Below, piece after piece: positions 42,485 through 51,489 of a stretch of DNA of 59,383 nt (within the stretch, counting starts at the first letter, position 1; each line of letters opens with the position of its first letter). Made by a program: the position numbers and the translations under genes. Under the pieces are notes generated by a model, which worked only from the letters and a program-made list of their open reading frames with translations, did not search any database and was not told the DNA's origin. The stretch comes from Kingella sp. (in: b-proteobacteria) (lineage in GTDB: Bacteria; Pseudomonadota; Gammaproteobacteria; Burkholderiales; Neisseriaceae). The stretch is from the NCBI RefSeq assembly GCF_030527935.1, contig NZ_JAUMZV010000012.1, forward strand, positions 1 to 59,383, read 5' to 3'.

Positions 42485-44344
42485 ATGCCCACCGCCGCCC
42501 CCCAACCCAACGACTTCAACCTAGAAATCTTCCTAAAATCCCTGCCCAACAGCGCAGGCGTGTATCGCATGATAGCCGCCGATGGCACGGTGTTATACGT
42601 TGGCAAAGCGGTCAATCTAAAACGCCGCGTGTCCAGCTATTTCCAAAAAAACGGCCATTCGCCACGCATCCAGCTCATGCTCAAACAAGTGGCGCGGATA
42701 GAAATCACGCTCACCCAAAGCGAAGCCGAAGCCCTGATTTTGGAAAACAATCTCATCAAATCGCTCTCGCCCAAATACAACATCCTGTTCCGCGATGACA
42801 AATCCTATCCGTATTTAATGATTAGCGGGCACGCCTACCCCCAGCTTGCCTACTATCGCGGCAGCCTGAAAAAGCCCAACCAATACTTCGGGCCCTATCC
42901 CAATGGCTACGCCGTGCGCGACAGCATAGAAATTTTGCAAAAAGTATTCCAACTGCGCACCTGCGAAGACAGCGTGTTCGCCCACCGCGACCGCCCCTGC
43001 CTGCTCGCCCAAATCAAACGCTGCTCCGCCCCCTGCGTGGGCGCAGTTTCCGCCGAAGAATATGCCGAGCAAGTGCGCTGCGCCACCGCCTTTTTAAACG
43101 GGCGCACCGCCGATTTAACCCGCGATTTAGAAGCCGCCATGCACGAAGCCGCCGAACGGCTAGACTTTGAACGTGCTGCAGGGCTGCGCGACCAAATCCA
43201 AGCCCTAGCCGTGATGCAATCCAAACAATTCATCGACAGCCAAAACCAAAACAGCAAACAGCAAGACATAGACATCATCGCCATCGCCCAAGCGCAAGGC
43301 AGCATCTGCCTGCATTGGGTGAGCATACGCGGCGGGCGGCACGTGGGCGACCGCAGCTTCTTCCCCGACACCCGCCAAGACCCCAACCCCAATCCGCAAG
43401 ACTACGCCGAAGCCTTTATCGCCCAACATTATCTGGGCAAGCCCAAGCCCGACGTGTTCATCAGTCATTTCAGGCTGCCTGAAAGCCTGCAAACCGCGCT
43501 CAACAGCGAACACCCGCGCCAAATCGTGTTCAGCCAAGGCGAGCGCGGCGAGCGCAAAGTGTGGCTCAACATGGCAACGCGCAACGCCGAACACGCCCTA
43601 GCGCAACATCAACTGCAAAACAGCAACCAGCAAGAGCGCGTTGCCGCCCTTGCCGCCATCATCGGGCTGCCTGAAAACGAATTGCAACGCCTAGAATGCT
43701 TTGACATCAGCCACACCCAAGGCGAAGCCACTCTCGCTAGCTGTGTCGTCTATGACGGCTACGCCATGCAACCCGGCCAATACCGCCGCTACACCATCAC
43801 CACCGCCAAAGCAGGCGACGACTACGCCGCCATGCGCGAAGTGCTCACCCGCCGCTACGGCAAAATGCAACAAGCCCGCAACAACGGCGAAACCGTGCGT
43901 TTCCCCGATGCCGTGCTGATTGACGGCGGCAAAGGGCAAATCCGCATGGCAACCGAAGTATGGGCCGAGCTGGGCTTACACATCCCGCTGGTGGGCATCG
44001 CCAAAGGCGTAGAACGCAAAGCAGGCTTGGAAGAACTGATTTTGCCGTTCCAAAACCAGCAATTCAGGCTACCGCCCAACAGCCCCGCGCTGCACCTGCT
44101 GCAAACCGTGCGCGACGAATCCCACCGCTTCGCCATCACAGGCATGCGCGCCAAACGCGACAAAGCCCGCATCACATCATCGCTGGGCGACATCGACGGC
44201 ATCGGCGCAAAACGCAAAGCCGCGCTCCTAACCCGCTTTGGCGGACTGCGCGGCGTGCAAGCCGCCAGCATCGACGATTTAGCCAAAACCGATGGCATCA
44301 GCCGCGCGCTGGCAGAGAAGATTTACGGGTATTTTCATGGCTAG
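42485..44344 (+). CDS. uvrC: Excinuclease ABC subunit C
   Basis: 619 residues, the dual-incision nuclease of nucleotide excision repair. The GIY-YIG domain is at the start (SAGVYRMIAADGTVLYVGKA), the cysteine-rich CLLAQIKRCSAPCVG segment and a UvrB-binding UVR helix (AERLDFERAAGLRDQIQALA) follow, then the RNase H-like 3' nuclease core (ECFDISHTQGEATLASCVVY, PDAVLIDGGKGQ) and C-terminal helix-hairpin-helix motifs (SSLGDIDGIGAKRKAALLTR). The ATG directly abuts a DUS, which replaces the usual RBS. Internal DUS encode GSLKK, FRLPESL (overlapping a palindromic DUS) and GLPENE. Confidence 0.96.
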   Translation: MPTAAPQPNDFNLEIFLKSLPNSAGVYRMIAADGTVLYVGKAVNLKRRVSSYFQKNGHSPRIQLMLKQVARIEITLTQSEAEALILENNLIKSLSPKYNILFRDDKSYPYLMISGHAYPQLAYYRGSLKKPNQYFGPYPNGYAVRDSIEILQKVFQLRTCEDSVFAHRDRPCLLAQIKRCSAPCVGAVSAEEYAEQVRCATAFLNGRTADLTRDLEAAMHEAAERLDFERAAGLRDQIQALAVMQSKQFIDSQNQNSKQQDIDIIAIAQAQGSICLHWVSIRGGRHVGDRSFFPDTRQDPNPNPQDYAEAFIAQHYLGKPKPDVFISHFRLPESLQTALNSEHPRQIVFSQGERGERKVWLNMATRNAEHALAQHQLQNSNQQERVAALAAIIGLPENELQRLECFDISHTQGEATLASCVVYDGYAMQPGQYRRYTITTAKAGDDYAAMREVLTRRYGKMQQARNNGETVRFPDAVLIDGGKGQIRMATEVWAELGLHIPLVGIAKGVERKAGLEELILPFQNQQFRLPPNSPALHLLQTVRDESHRFAITGMRAKRDKARITSSLGDIDGIGAKRKAALLTRFGGLRGVQAASIDDLAKTDGISRALAEKIYGYFHG

Positions 44345-44355
44345 GGGCGCAGCGC

Positions 44356-44401
44356 AAAAGGCAGCCTGAAAACGAACGGATGTGTTTTCAGGCTGCCTTT
44401 T
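44356..44401. terminator. Inverted DUS terminator after uvrC
   Basis: AAAAGGCAGCCTGAAAACG and complement, TTTTCTTTT after; 12 bp past the stop. Confidence 0.75.
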
Positions 44402-44407
44402 CTTTTG

Positions 44408-44431
44408 GGTGATGTCCTAAAAAATATACTG
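44408..44431 (+). repeat. Solitary IS1-type terminal repeat
   Basis: GGTGATGTCCTAAAAAATAT plus ACTG differs from the 41170 terminus at a few positions; no partner end is seen nearby, so it is a remnant. Confidence 0.55.
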
Positions 44432-44450
44432 CACCGTTATTCCCTACACA

Positions 44451-44594
44451 TAGGCAGCCTGAAAAACCTTTGCCAAACCTGTAACCGATGGAGCGTCGGC
44501 GGCTCGCCGACATCTTGGCAAATCAGTAATGCGCTGTTTAATAACCAATTTGGCGACGAGCCGTCGCCGCTCCATTTTAATTTTCAGGCTGCCT
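44451..44594. repeat. DUS-bounded GACGAGCC palindromic repeat, copy 5
   Basis: Same order as the unit at 29223: DUS, CCGATGGAGCGTCGGCGGCT, variable middle, TTTGGCGACGAGCCGTCGCC, GCTCCATT, DUS. The 44345-44612 gap holds only repeats. Confidence 0.75.
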
Positions 44595-44612
44595 TTGGCG
44601 CATAGAACACCA

Positions 44613-45333
44613 TCAACGCAACATCAACGCCTTCTCTATTTTCTGCTTATCCACATCAGCAATCTCTTTAATCAGCACAACATTCTGATTTGCCAATTTT
44701 TTCGCACTCGTCTCGTTTACAGCAGACAAGGGCGTGCGGCGGGCAAACTGCAAAGAATACAGCCCATCTTTGCCTTTCCAATAGCGGAACACATTGGACT
44801 CAATCACACCATTTTTGCCCGCTTGGTAAGCATAAAACTGCACAATCGTCCCATCCTTCTGCGGCAAAACATTCGGCTGCGGCATATCAGGATATTGTCG
44901 CCGCGCCAAAGCCGCCATATTCTGCGCCATTTGCAGCGGGTCGTTATTAGAACCTGTATTCATTATTTGCATAGGCATCTTTAATACCCTAAAAACGCGG
45001 CTACTGCGTTAAAAATGCTCGCAAGGTGTTCAACCTTGCTGTGCTTTTTGCCTTGTATCCGCGCTTTTATGCCATCAAATCTGCCTATGCAAATAATGAA
45101 TACAGGTTCTTAATCTGCGCCGCATTTTGCAAACGCAACCCCATCAAGCGCGTCCACCGCTCAAAGGTTTCGTTGGCGGGGATATATTCTTTCAGCCGTT
45201 CCGATTGCGTCATTTGCCCCACAAATTCCTGCGGCAAAGTTTTGCCTTCCATTTTCACTGGCGACGGCGCGGCAATCGCCCATGATGCTGCCAACAATAA
45301 AGTAGCCACTACGGCTGTGCGAACTTGTTTCAT
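44613..45333 (-). pseudogene. Secreted protein of unknown function, interrupted by a MITE
   Basis: Two half-genes flank the MITE at 44950-45109. The upstream half starts at ATG 45333 (GGAG upstream) with signal peptide MKQVRTAVVATLLLAASWAI and runs to LMGLRLQNAAQI; the downstream half continues NNDPLQMAQNMAALARRQYP to the end at 44613. Removing the 160-bp element and one TTA copy gives exactly 186 in-frame codons with AAQINNDPLQ at the join. The downstream half could be re-initiated from ATG codons inside the MITE end (MPMQIMNTGSNNDP), but would lack a signal peptide. No family recognised. Confidence 0.8.
44950..45109. mobile_element. MITE, TNA-duplicating family, copy 2 (160 bp)
   Basis: Full-length copy with ends GAACCTGTATTCATTATTTG and complement; TTA on both sides (44947-44949, 45110-45112). 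No coding capacity for a transposase. Inside, CGCAAGGTGTTCAACCTTG-like bases form a hairpin. Copies at 15763 and 46000. Confidence 0.9.
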
Positions 45334-45362
45334 CAATCATCTCCTTGTATTGCAATAAAAAT

Positions 45363-45392
45363 AAGGCAGCCTGAAAACCACTTTCAGGCTGC
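45363..45392. terminator. Inverted DUS hairpin
   Basis: AAGGCAGCCTGAAA and TTTCAGGCTGCC around four to five bases; between the 45966-45400 gene and the interrupted gene, both on minus. Confidence 0.55.
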
Positions 45393-45399
45393 CACGGGC

Positions 45400-45966
45400 T
45401 TATTCTCCCATTTGCGCGGGGATTTTGTGTTTCGCCATAAACGCATTGAGCGCGTTGTTCCACTCATCGGTCAGCGCAACGTGTTTATCGTTAAACGCTT
45501 TAAACGCCGCGTCCAGCTCGGGCGTATTGCTACTCTCATCGGACTGATTACGGCACAACGCCACAATGTTTTTCAACTCGGGCAACAGTTTGCCAAACGC
45601 TTCGGCGTGCGCGATGGCGGCTTTCGCCAGCGACATATCGTTGTTTACCGCTTCTTCGGGCTCTTCTTCGCGCATATCGTTCACCAAGTCTTGCGCATCC
45701 TCGCGCAAAGTATCAATTTTCATCTCTGCCTCGTCAAAGCTGCGGCGTTTGAGCGCGTCAGTAAAATCTTCCGTGTTCAATCCGCTCACGCTGCGTGCAA
45801 TGCCAAACACATACCGTTGCGCGGAATACATATCCAACGCATCCGAATTGGCAGACGATTGCGCCATGCCCGCCGCCATTTGCGCCACGCCGCCAATCGC
45901 CGTTGCCGTGGTCTCGTCCACGCCCGCCAAGCCCAACAAACTTTTAATCATTTTGATGATAGACAT
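45400..45966 (-). CDS. Hypothetical helical protein, 188 aa
   Basis: 188 residues beginning MSIIKMIKSLLGLAGVDETT. Apart from a hydrophobic, Gly/Ala-rich N-terminal stretch (TATAIGGVAQMAAGMAQSSA) it is acidic and strongly helical (DEAEMKIDTLREDAQDLVND, NDMREEEPEEAVNNDMSLAK). No signal peptide is evident and no family is recognised. ATG 45966 has GGAG eight bases upstream; 12 bases further up an in-frame start at 45978 is possible. It lies 67 bp upstream of the MITE-interrupted secreted gene on the same strand, so they may once have formed a unit. Confidence 0.55.
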   Translation of the reverse strand: MSIIKMIKSLLGLAGVDETTATAIGGVAQMAAGMAQSSANSDALDMYSAQRYVFGIARSVSGLNTEDFTDALKRRSFDEAEMKIDTLREDAQDLVNDMREEEPEEAVNNDMSLAKAAIAHAEAFGKLLPELKNIVALCRNQSDESSNTPELDAAFKAFNDKHVALTDEWNNALNAFMAKHKIPAQMGE

Positions 45967-45999
45967 ACAACACTCCATATAAATTAGATTAAGAAATCA

Positions 46000-46158
46000 G
46001 AATCTGCATTCACTATTTTCATAGGCATCTTTAATGCCCTAAAAACGCGGCTACCGCGTTAAAAATGCTCGCAAGGTGTTCACCTTGCTGCGCTTTTTGC
46101 CTTGTATCCGCGCTTTTATGTCATCAAATCTACCTATAAAAATAGTGAATGCAGGTTC
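46000..46158. mobile_element. MITE, TNA-duplicating family, copy 3 (159 bp)
   Basis: Ends GAATCTGCATTCACTATTTT and complement of GAACCTGCATTCAC; TCA on both sides (45997-45999, 46159-46161). Same orientation as copy 2 and about 90% like it by eye. Lies 33 bp upstream of the 45966 gene start, hence in its promoter region. The rest of 45979-46322 has two DUS and no gene. Confidence 0.88.
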
Positions 46159-46322
46159 TCACTTTCAGGCTGCTTGTATCGTGGTAAAACCAAAGCCAAA
46201 CGAGCAAGCACAAGCATGATACCCGAGTTTGCCATTTCGCCCAACTCGCTCAATGTTTTTCAGGCTGCCTAATGTGTCTTTTTCCAACCACTAAGGCAGC
46301 CTGAAAACAGAGCTGAGCGCAA

Positions 46323-46808
46323 TCAACACATCACGCGCAGCGGCAAATGCCCCACATATTCCAAAAAGCGCACAAAATCCGCGTAGGCAATATTGAGCGT
46401 GGTGGTGTTGATAAACGGGTGAAAGCCCACCGTTTGCGTTGCGTCCACTTCCGCATCAATCACCACTTGCACCTTGTTGTCCGCATCAAACAGCACGCCA
46501 AACGGCGTAACCGCGCCCGCTTCCACCGCCAGCAGTTCCGCCAATTCTTCATCGCCCACAAACGACAAACGGCTCACGCCCAACGCCTCCGCCAAGCGTT
46601 TTAAATCCGCGCTTTTTTCATCACGCAAAATCACCAAAAAATACTGCTTGCCCTTTTTGGTTTTCAGGCACAGGTTTTTGACTTGCTGACCAGGCAACAC
46701 AATATCCGTGTCGCGCACCGAAGTAATCGGCGCATGGTCTAATCGCTCATAGGCAATGTTCAATTTTGCCAACACATCATAAGCCACATCGGGGGTGGGC
46801 ATGGTCAT
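46323..46808 (-). CDS. YbaK/ProX-type aminoacyl-tRNA deacylase
   Basis: 161 residues. The fold of the prolyl-tRNA synthetase editing-like domain (YbaK/ProX/EbsC): AYERLDHAPITSVRDTDIVL, the invariant NLCLKTKKGKQYFLVILRDE (Lys for substrate binding), then GVSRLSFVGDEELAELLAVE and EAGAVTPFGVLFDADNKVQV (G-x-V-xP motif) and TVGFHPFINTTTLNIAYADF. Free-standing proteins of this type hydrolyse misacylated tRNAs such as Ala-tRNAPro. ATG 46808 has AAGGAG six bases upstream. Single unit. Confidence 0.87.
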   Translation of the reverse strand: MTMPTPDVAYDVLAKLNIAYERLDHAPITSVRDTDIVLPGQQVKNLCLKTKKGKQYFLVILRDEKSADLKRLAEALGVSRLSFVGDEELAELLAVEAGAVTPFGVLFDADNKVQVVIDAEVDATQTVGFHPFINTTTLNIAYADFVRFLEYVGHLPLRVMC

Positions 46809-46876
46809 CGTGTACTCCTTTCGGGTTGAAATCTTTGCAAAACCTAAGACAAACAAGAAATAGTCAATTCTCCGTC

Positions 46877-46973
46877 ATTCCCGCGTAGGCGGGAATCTTG
46901 TTTGATATTCAGAAACGGTTGCAGAAACAGACTGTTGTTTAAATGTAACCAAGATTTCCGCCTACGCGGGAAT
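46877..46973. repeat. Mosaic-type element (dRS3 pair), copy 3
   Basis: Left 20-mer perfect (46877-46896), right one with a single change (ATTTCC, 46954-46973). Same length class as the other two copies. Confidence 0.78.
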
Positions 46974-47035
46974 GACGGCATTTCTTATTTTCAGGCTGCC
47001 CTAGGGTCTCGCAAAGGTTTCAGATTAAGTAAATA

Positions 47036-47082
47036 AAAAGGCAGCCTGAAACGCGATTTTACTCGTTTTCAGGCTGCCTTTA
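47036..47082. terminator. Inverted DUS terminator after rpoC
   Basis: AAAAGGCAGCCTGAAACG and CGTTTTCAGGCTGCCTTT arms, 10 bp from the rpoC stop; closes the minus-strand transcription cluster. Confidence 0.75.
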
Positions 47083-47092
47083 TAGCTGCGCT

Positions 47093-50000
47093 TTATGCTT
47101 CTTCGTTATCCATAGCCACGGCATCGGCTGCTTCTGCCGCTTCCGCTGCCATCACTTCGCTGCTTTCTGCCACAGCCGCCACGGCTGCGGCGGCGCGTTG
47201 TCCTGCCCAAGCGGCGCGGCGAGCGCGGTGGTAGCTCAAACCCGTGCCCGCAGGAATCAAGCGACCCACAATCACGTTTTCTTTCAAGCCGCGCAAGTCG
47301 TCTTTGCGCCCCATAATCGCCGCTTCGGTGAGCACGCGCGTGGTTTCTTGGAACGAAGCCGCCGAGATAAAGCTGTCGGTGCTCAAAGACGCTTTGGTGA
47401 TACCGAGCAACACGTTATCAAACCGCGCTGGCTCTTTGCCCGCTGCAATCGCCGCTTCATTAGCCATCATCACTTCGGCGCGTTCCACTTGCTCGCCTGT
47501 GATGAAATGGGTATCGCCCGCGTCCACAATGCTCACGCGGCGCAGCATTTGGCGAATAATCACTTCAATGTGCTTATCGGAAATTTTCACACCTTGCAAG
47601 CGATACACTTCTTGCACTTCTTGCACGATGTAGCGCGTTAATGCCTCGATGCCTTGCAAACGCAAGATGTCGTGCGGGTCAACCGCGCCGTCCACCACCG
47701 TTTCGCCACGGTTCACCACTTGGCCATCATGCACCAAAAGCTGTTTCTCTTTGGAAATCAAGGTTTCGTGGGTTGCGCCGTCCAAATCGGTAATCACAAG
47801 GCGCTGTTTGCCTTTGGTTTCCTTACCAAACGACACCGTGCCAGTAACTTCCGCCAGCATACCCGCGTCTTTCGGCACACGCGCTTCAAACAATTCGGCT
47901 ACGCGCGGCAAACCGCCCGTAATATCGCGCGTTTTGGTGGTGGCTTGCGGAATACGCGCCAACACATCGCCCTTACCAATTTCCTGCCCCTCGCGCACTT
48001 GGATAATTGCGCCCACAGGGAAAGTCATGCTAACAGGCGTTTGCGTGCCCGCAATCAACACAGGCTCGCCGTTTTCGTCCAACAGTTTCACCGTTGGGCG
48101 CAGCAATTTGCTGGTGCTGGCGCGGCGTTTGCCGTCAATCACCACCAAAGTGGACAAGCCCGTAACATCATCGGTTTGGCGGGTAACGGTAACGCCCTCT
48201 TCCACGTTTTCAAACTCCACACGACCTGCATGTTCGGTAATCATGGGGTGGGTGTGCGGGTCCCAAGTTGCCAGCGTTGTGCCCGCTTTCAACTCTTCGC
48301 CATCGGTAACTTTCAGCGTTGCGCCGTAAGGGATTTTGTGCAACTCGCGTTCACGACCTGCCGCGTCCAAAATCATGATTTCGCATGAGCGACCAATCAC
48401 GATGAGCTCGCCTTTGTTGTTGGCGATGTAACGCATTTGCCCACCAAAACGCACCGTGCCGTTAGATTTGGCTTCCACTTGGCTCGCCGCCGCCGCACGC
48501 GATGCCGCACCACCAATGTGGAAGGTACGCATCGTCAGCTGAGTACCGGGTTCGCCGATGGATTGCGCTGCAATCACGCCAACGGCTTCGCCCGCGTTCA
48601 CCAATTTACCGCGCGCCAAATCGCGTCCGTAGCATTTCGCGCACAAGCCATAGCGGGTTTGGCAGGTAATCGGTGTGCGAACTTTCACTTCGTCCACGCC
48701 CGAATTGTCAATCAAATCAACCAGTTTTTCGTCTAGCAACGTGCCCGCTTCAATAATGGTTGCACCCGAATTGGGGTCAATCACATCGGTGGCGGTAACG
48801 CGCCCTAAAATACGGTCGCGCAGAGCTTCAATGATGTCGCCACCTTGCACCACGGCTTTCATGGCAAAGCCCTCGTCCGTGCCGCAATCGTCTTCCACCA
48901 CCACCAAATCTTGGGTAACGTCCACCAAGCGACGGGTCAAATAACCCGAGTTCGCGGTTTTCAACGCGGTATCCGCCAAGCCTTTACGCGCACCGTGGGT
49001 CGCAATAAAGTATTGCAATACGGTCAAGCCCTCGCGGAAGTTCGCGGTAATCGGCGTTTCAATGATTGAGCCGTCAGGTTTCGCCATCAAACCGCGCATG
49101 CCTGATAACTGTTTAATCTGCGCTGCTGAACCCCGCGCCCCAGAGTCCGCCATCATATAAATGGAGTTAAACGACTCTTGGTTTACGGTGTTGCCCTCGC
49201 GGTCTTGCACTTTTTGCACCGACAAATTGTCCATCATCGCCTTGGCGATTTTGTCGCCCGCGCGTCCCCAAATATCCACCACTTTGTTGTAGCGTTCGCC
49301 GTTGGTTACCAAACCCTGACGGTATTGGTCTTCAATTTCTTTCACTTCGGCGTTGGCTTCGGCAAGCAATTTGGGTTTTTCTTTTGGAATTTCCATGTCG
49401 TCCACGCAAATGGAAATGCCGCCTTTGGCCGCCAAAGCAAAACCTGTGTACATCAAATGGTCGGCAAAAATCACCGTGTCGCGCAAACCGCACAAGCGGA
49501 ACGATGCGTTAATCAGTTGCGAAATCGCTTTTTTCTTCAACGCTTTATCAATGTAGTTAAATGGCAAGCCTTTGGGCAAAATTTCGCTTAACAACGCGCG
49601 TCCAACGGTGGTGTCGTAGCGGTTAATCACGGCTTCGTATTCGCCCTCATCGTTTTTCACCCACTCTTTCAGGCGCACGGTGATTTTGGTGCCCAATTCC
49701 ACTTGTTTGGTGTGATACGCGCGGTGCACTTCTTTCACATCGGCAAACAGCGAGCCTTCGCCCAAGCCGTTGATTTTGTCGCGCGTCATGTAATACAAGC
49801 CCAACACGATGTCTTGCGACGGCACGATAATTGGCTCGCCGTTGGCAGGCGCAAGTACGTTGTTAGAAGCCAGCATCAGCGTGCGTGCTTCCATTTGCGC
49901 TTCCAAGCTCAATGGCACGTGAACCGCCATTTGGTCGCCGTCAAAGTCGGCGTTAAACGCGGCGCACACCAAGGGGTGCAGCTGAATGGCTTTGCCTTCA

Positions 50001-51328
50001 ATCAAAATTGGCTCAAACGCTTGAATACCTAAGCGGTGCAAAGTAGGCGCACGGTTGAGCAAAATGGGGTGTTCGCGAATCACTTCTTCCAAGATGTCCC
50101 ACACTTCGGGCACTTCTTGTTCTACCAATTTTTTGGCCGCCTTAACAGTGGTCGCCAGTTCGCGCTGTTCTAGTTTGTGGAAAATAAACGGTTTGAACAA
50201 TTCCAACGCCATTTTTTTCGGCAAGCCGCATTGGTGCAGGCGCAGGTAAGGGCCTACGGTAATCACGGAACGACCAGAATAGTCCACGCGTTTACCCAGC
50301 AGGTTTTGACGGAAACGACCGCTCTTACCTTTAATCATGTCTGCCAGCGATTTCAATGGGCGTTTATTTGCGCCCGTCATGGCTTTGCCACGGCGACCGT
50401 TGTCCAGCAGGCTGTCCACGGCTTCTTGCAGCATACGTTTTTCGTTGCGCACGATAATGTCGGGCGCGCGCAATTCCAACAAGCGTTTCAAACGGTTGTT
50501 GCGGTTAATCACGCGGCGATACAAATCGTTCAAATCGGAAGTGGCAAAACGTCCGCCGTCCAAAGGCACGAGTGGGCGCAAATCGGGCGGCAGCACGGGC
50601 AGCACGTCCATAATCATCCATTCCAGCTTCATGCCGCTGCGGTGGAACGCTTCCAGCACTTTCAAGCGTTTGGCGATTTTTTTGATTTTGGTGTCGGAGC
50701 TGGTGGCTTGCAATTCTTGACGCAAAATTTCAATTTCTTGCTCCACATTCAGGCTGCGTAGCAACTCGCGTATGCCTTCCGCGCCCATGTGGGCATCAAA
50801 TTCTTCGCCGTATTCTTCCAGTTTGTTGTTGTAGTCTTCTTCGGTGAGCAATTGGCGGCGTTGCAGCGTGGTTAAACCGGGGTCGGTTACCACAAAGGCT
50901 TCAAAGTACAACACGCGCTCAATATCGCGCAAAGTCATGTCCAACACCATGCCCAAGCGCGATGGCAGCGATTTCAAAAACCAAATGTGGGCAACGGGTG
51001 CGGCCAGCTCAATATGCCCCATGCGCTCGCGGCGCACTTTGGTCAGCGTTACTTCTACGCCGCATTTTTCGCAGGTTACGCCTTTGAATTTCAGGCGTTT
51101 GTATTTGCCGCACAGGCATTCGTAGTCTTTAACCGGACCGAAAATTTTGGCGCAGAACAAGCCATCACGCTCGGGCTTGAAGGTTCGGTAGTTAATGGTT
51201 TCGGGCTTTTTCACTTCGCCATAAGACCATGAGCGAATAGTCTCGGGGGAAGCGATGCCGATTTTAATGGCATCAAATTCTTCTGAACCTGCTTGTTGCA
51301 GGGGGGCGAATAAATCGGTTAGGTTCAT
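47093..51328 (-). CDS. rpoC: RNA polymerase beta' subunit
   Basis: 1411 residues. Zinc-binding CLCGKYKRLKFKGVTCEKCG at about 70-90, the catalytic magnesium motif NADFDGD at 459-465, the trigger-loop region (GLMAKPDGSIIETPITANFREG) and the second zinc cluster (CQTRYGLCAKCYGRDLARG) are all present. The C-terminal tail is alanine/glutamate-rich (SSEVMAAEAAEAADAVAMDN). ATG 51328 with AGGAG upstream. Co-oriented with rpoB; the 161-bp gap carries DUS pairs rather than a clean junction. Confidence 0.98.
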   Translation of the reverse strand: MNLTDLFAPLQQAGSEEFDAIKIGIASPETIRSWSYGEVKKPETINYRTFKPERDGLFCAKIFGPVKDYECLCGKYKRLKFKGVTCEKCGVEVTLTKVRRERMGHIELAAPVAHIWFLKSLPSRLGMVLDMTLRDIERVLYFEAFVVTDPGLTTLQRRQLLTEEDYNNKLEEYGEEFDAHMGAEGIRELLRSLNVEQEIEILRQELQATSSDTKIKKIAKRLKVLEAFHRSGMKLEWMIMDVLPVLPPDLRPLVPLDGGRFATSDLNDLYRRVINRNNRLKRLLELRAPDIIVRNEKRMLQEAVDSLLDNGRRGKAMTGANKRPLKSLADMIKGKSGRFRQNLLGKRVDYSGRSVITVGPYLRLHQCGLPKKMALELFKPFIFHKLEQRELATTVKAAKKLVEQEVPEVWDILEEVIREHPILLNRAPTLHRLGIQAFEPILIEGKAIQLHPLVCAAFNADFDGDQMAVHVPLSLEAQMEARTLMLASNNVLAPANGEPIIVPSQDIVLGLYYMTRDKINGLGEGSLFADVKEVHRAYHTKQVELGTKITVRLKEWVKNDEGEYEAVINRYDTTVGRALLSEILPKGLPFNYIDKALKKKAISQLINASFRLCGLRDTVIFADHLMYTGFALAAKGGISICVDDMEIPKEKPKLLAEANAEVKEIEDQYRQGLVTNGERYNKVVDIWGRAGDKIAKAMMDNLSVQKVQDREGNTVNQESFNSIYMMADSGARGSAAQIKQLSGMRGLMAKPDGSIIETPITANFREGLTVLQYFIATHGARKGLADTALKTANSGYLTRRLVDVTQDLVVVEDDCGTDEGFAMKAVVQGGDIIEALRDRILGRVTATDVIDPNSGATIIEAGTLLDEKLVDLIDNSGVDEVKVRTPITCQTRYGLCAKCYGRDLARGKLVNAGEAVGVIAAQSIGEPGTQLTMRTFHIGGAASRAAAASQVEAKSNGTVRFGGQMRYIANNKGELIVIGRSCEIMILDAAGRERELHKIPYGATLKVTDGEELKAGTTLATWDPHTHPMITEHAGRVEFENVEEGVTVTRQTDDVTGLSTLVVIDGKRRASTSKLLRPTVKLLDENGEPVLIAGTQTPVSMTFPVGAIIQVREGQEIGKGDVLARIPQATTKTRDITGGLPRVAELFEARVPKDAGMLAEVTGTVSFGKETKGKQRLVITDLDGATHETLISKEKQLLVHDGQVVNRGETVVDGAVDPHDILRLQGIEALTRYIVQEVQEVYRLQGVKISDKHIEVIIRQMLRRVSIVDAGDTHFITGEQVERAEVMMANEAAIAAGKEPARFDNVLLGITKASLSTDSFISAASFQETTRVLTEAAIMGRKDDLRGLKENVIVGRLIPAGTGLSYHRARRAAWAGQRAAAAVAAVAESSEVMAAEAAEAADAVAMDNEEA

Positions 51329-51440
51329 TTTTGCTCCTAATAATTGGGCGATTTTTGCAATGGGGTCGCTTTCAGGCTGCCTGAAACCTGTTTGATGGCA
51401 TATTTCTATTTTCAGGCTGCCTCAGCATCGCTAGGGTTTA

Positions 51441-51480
51441 GATGCAGCCTGAAACGGTTTTCTGGCTTTTCAGGCTGCCT
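51441..51480. terminator. DUS hairpin in the rpoB-rpoC gap
   Basis: GCAGCCTGAAACGG and a facing TTTTCAGGCTGC; transcription must pass it to reach rpoC, so at most a partial attenuator. The gap also holds a palindromic DUS at 51370-51387. Confidence 0.4.
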
Positions 51481-51489
51481 CTCTTGGCA

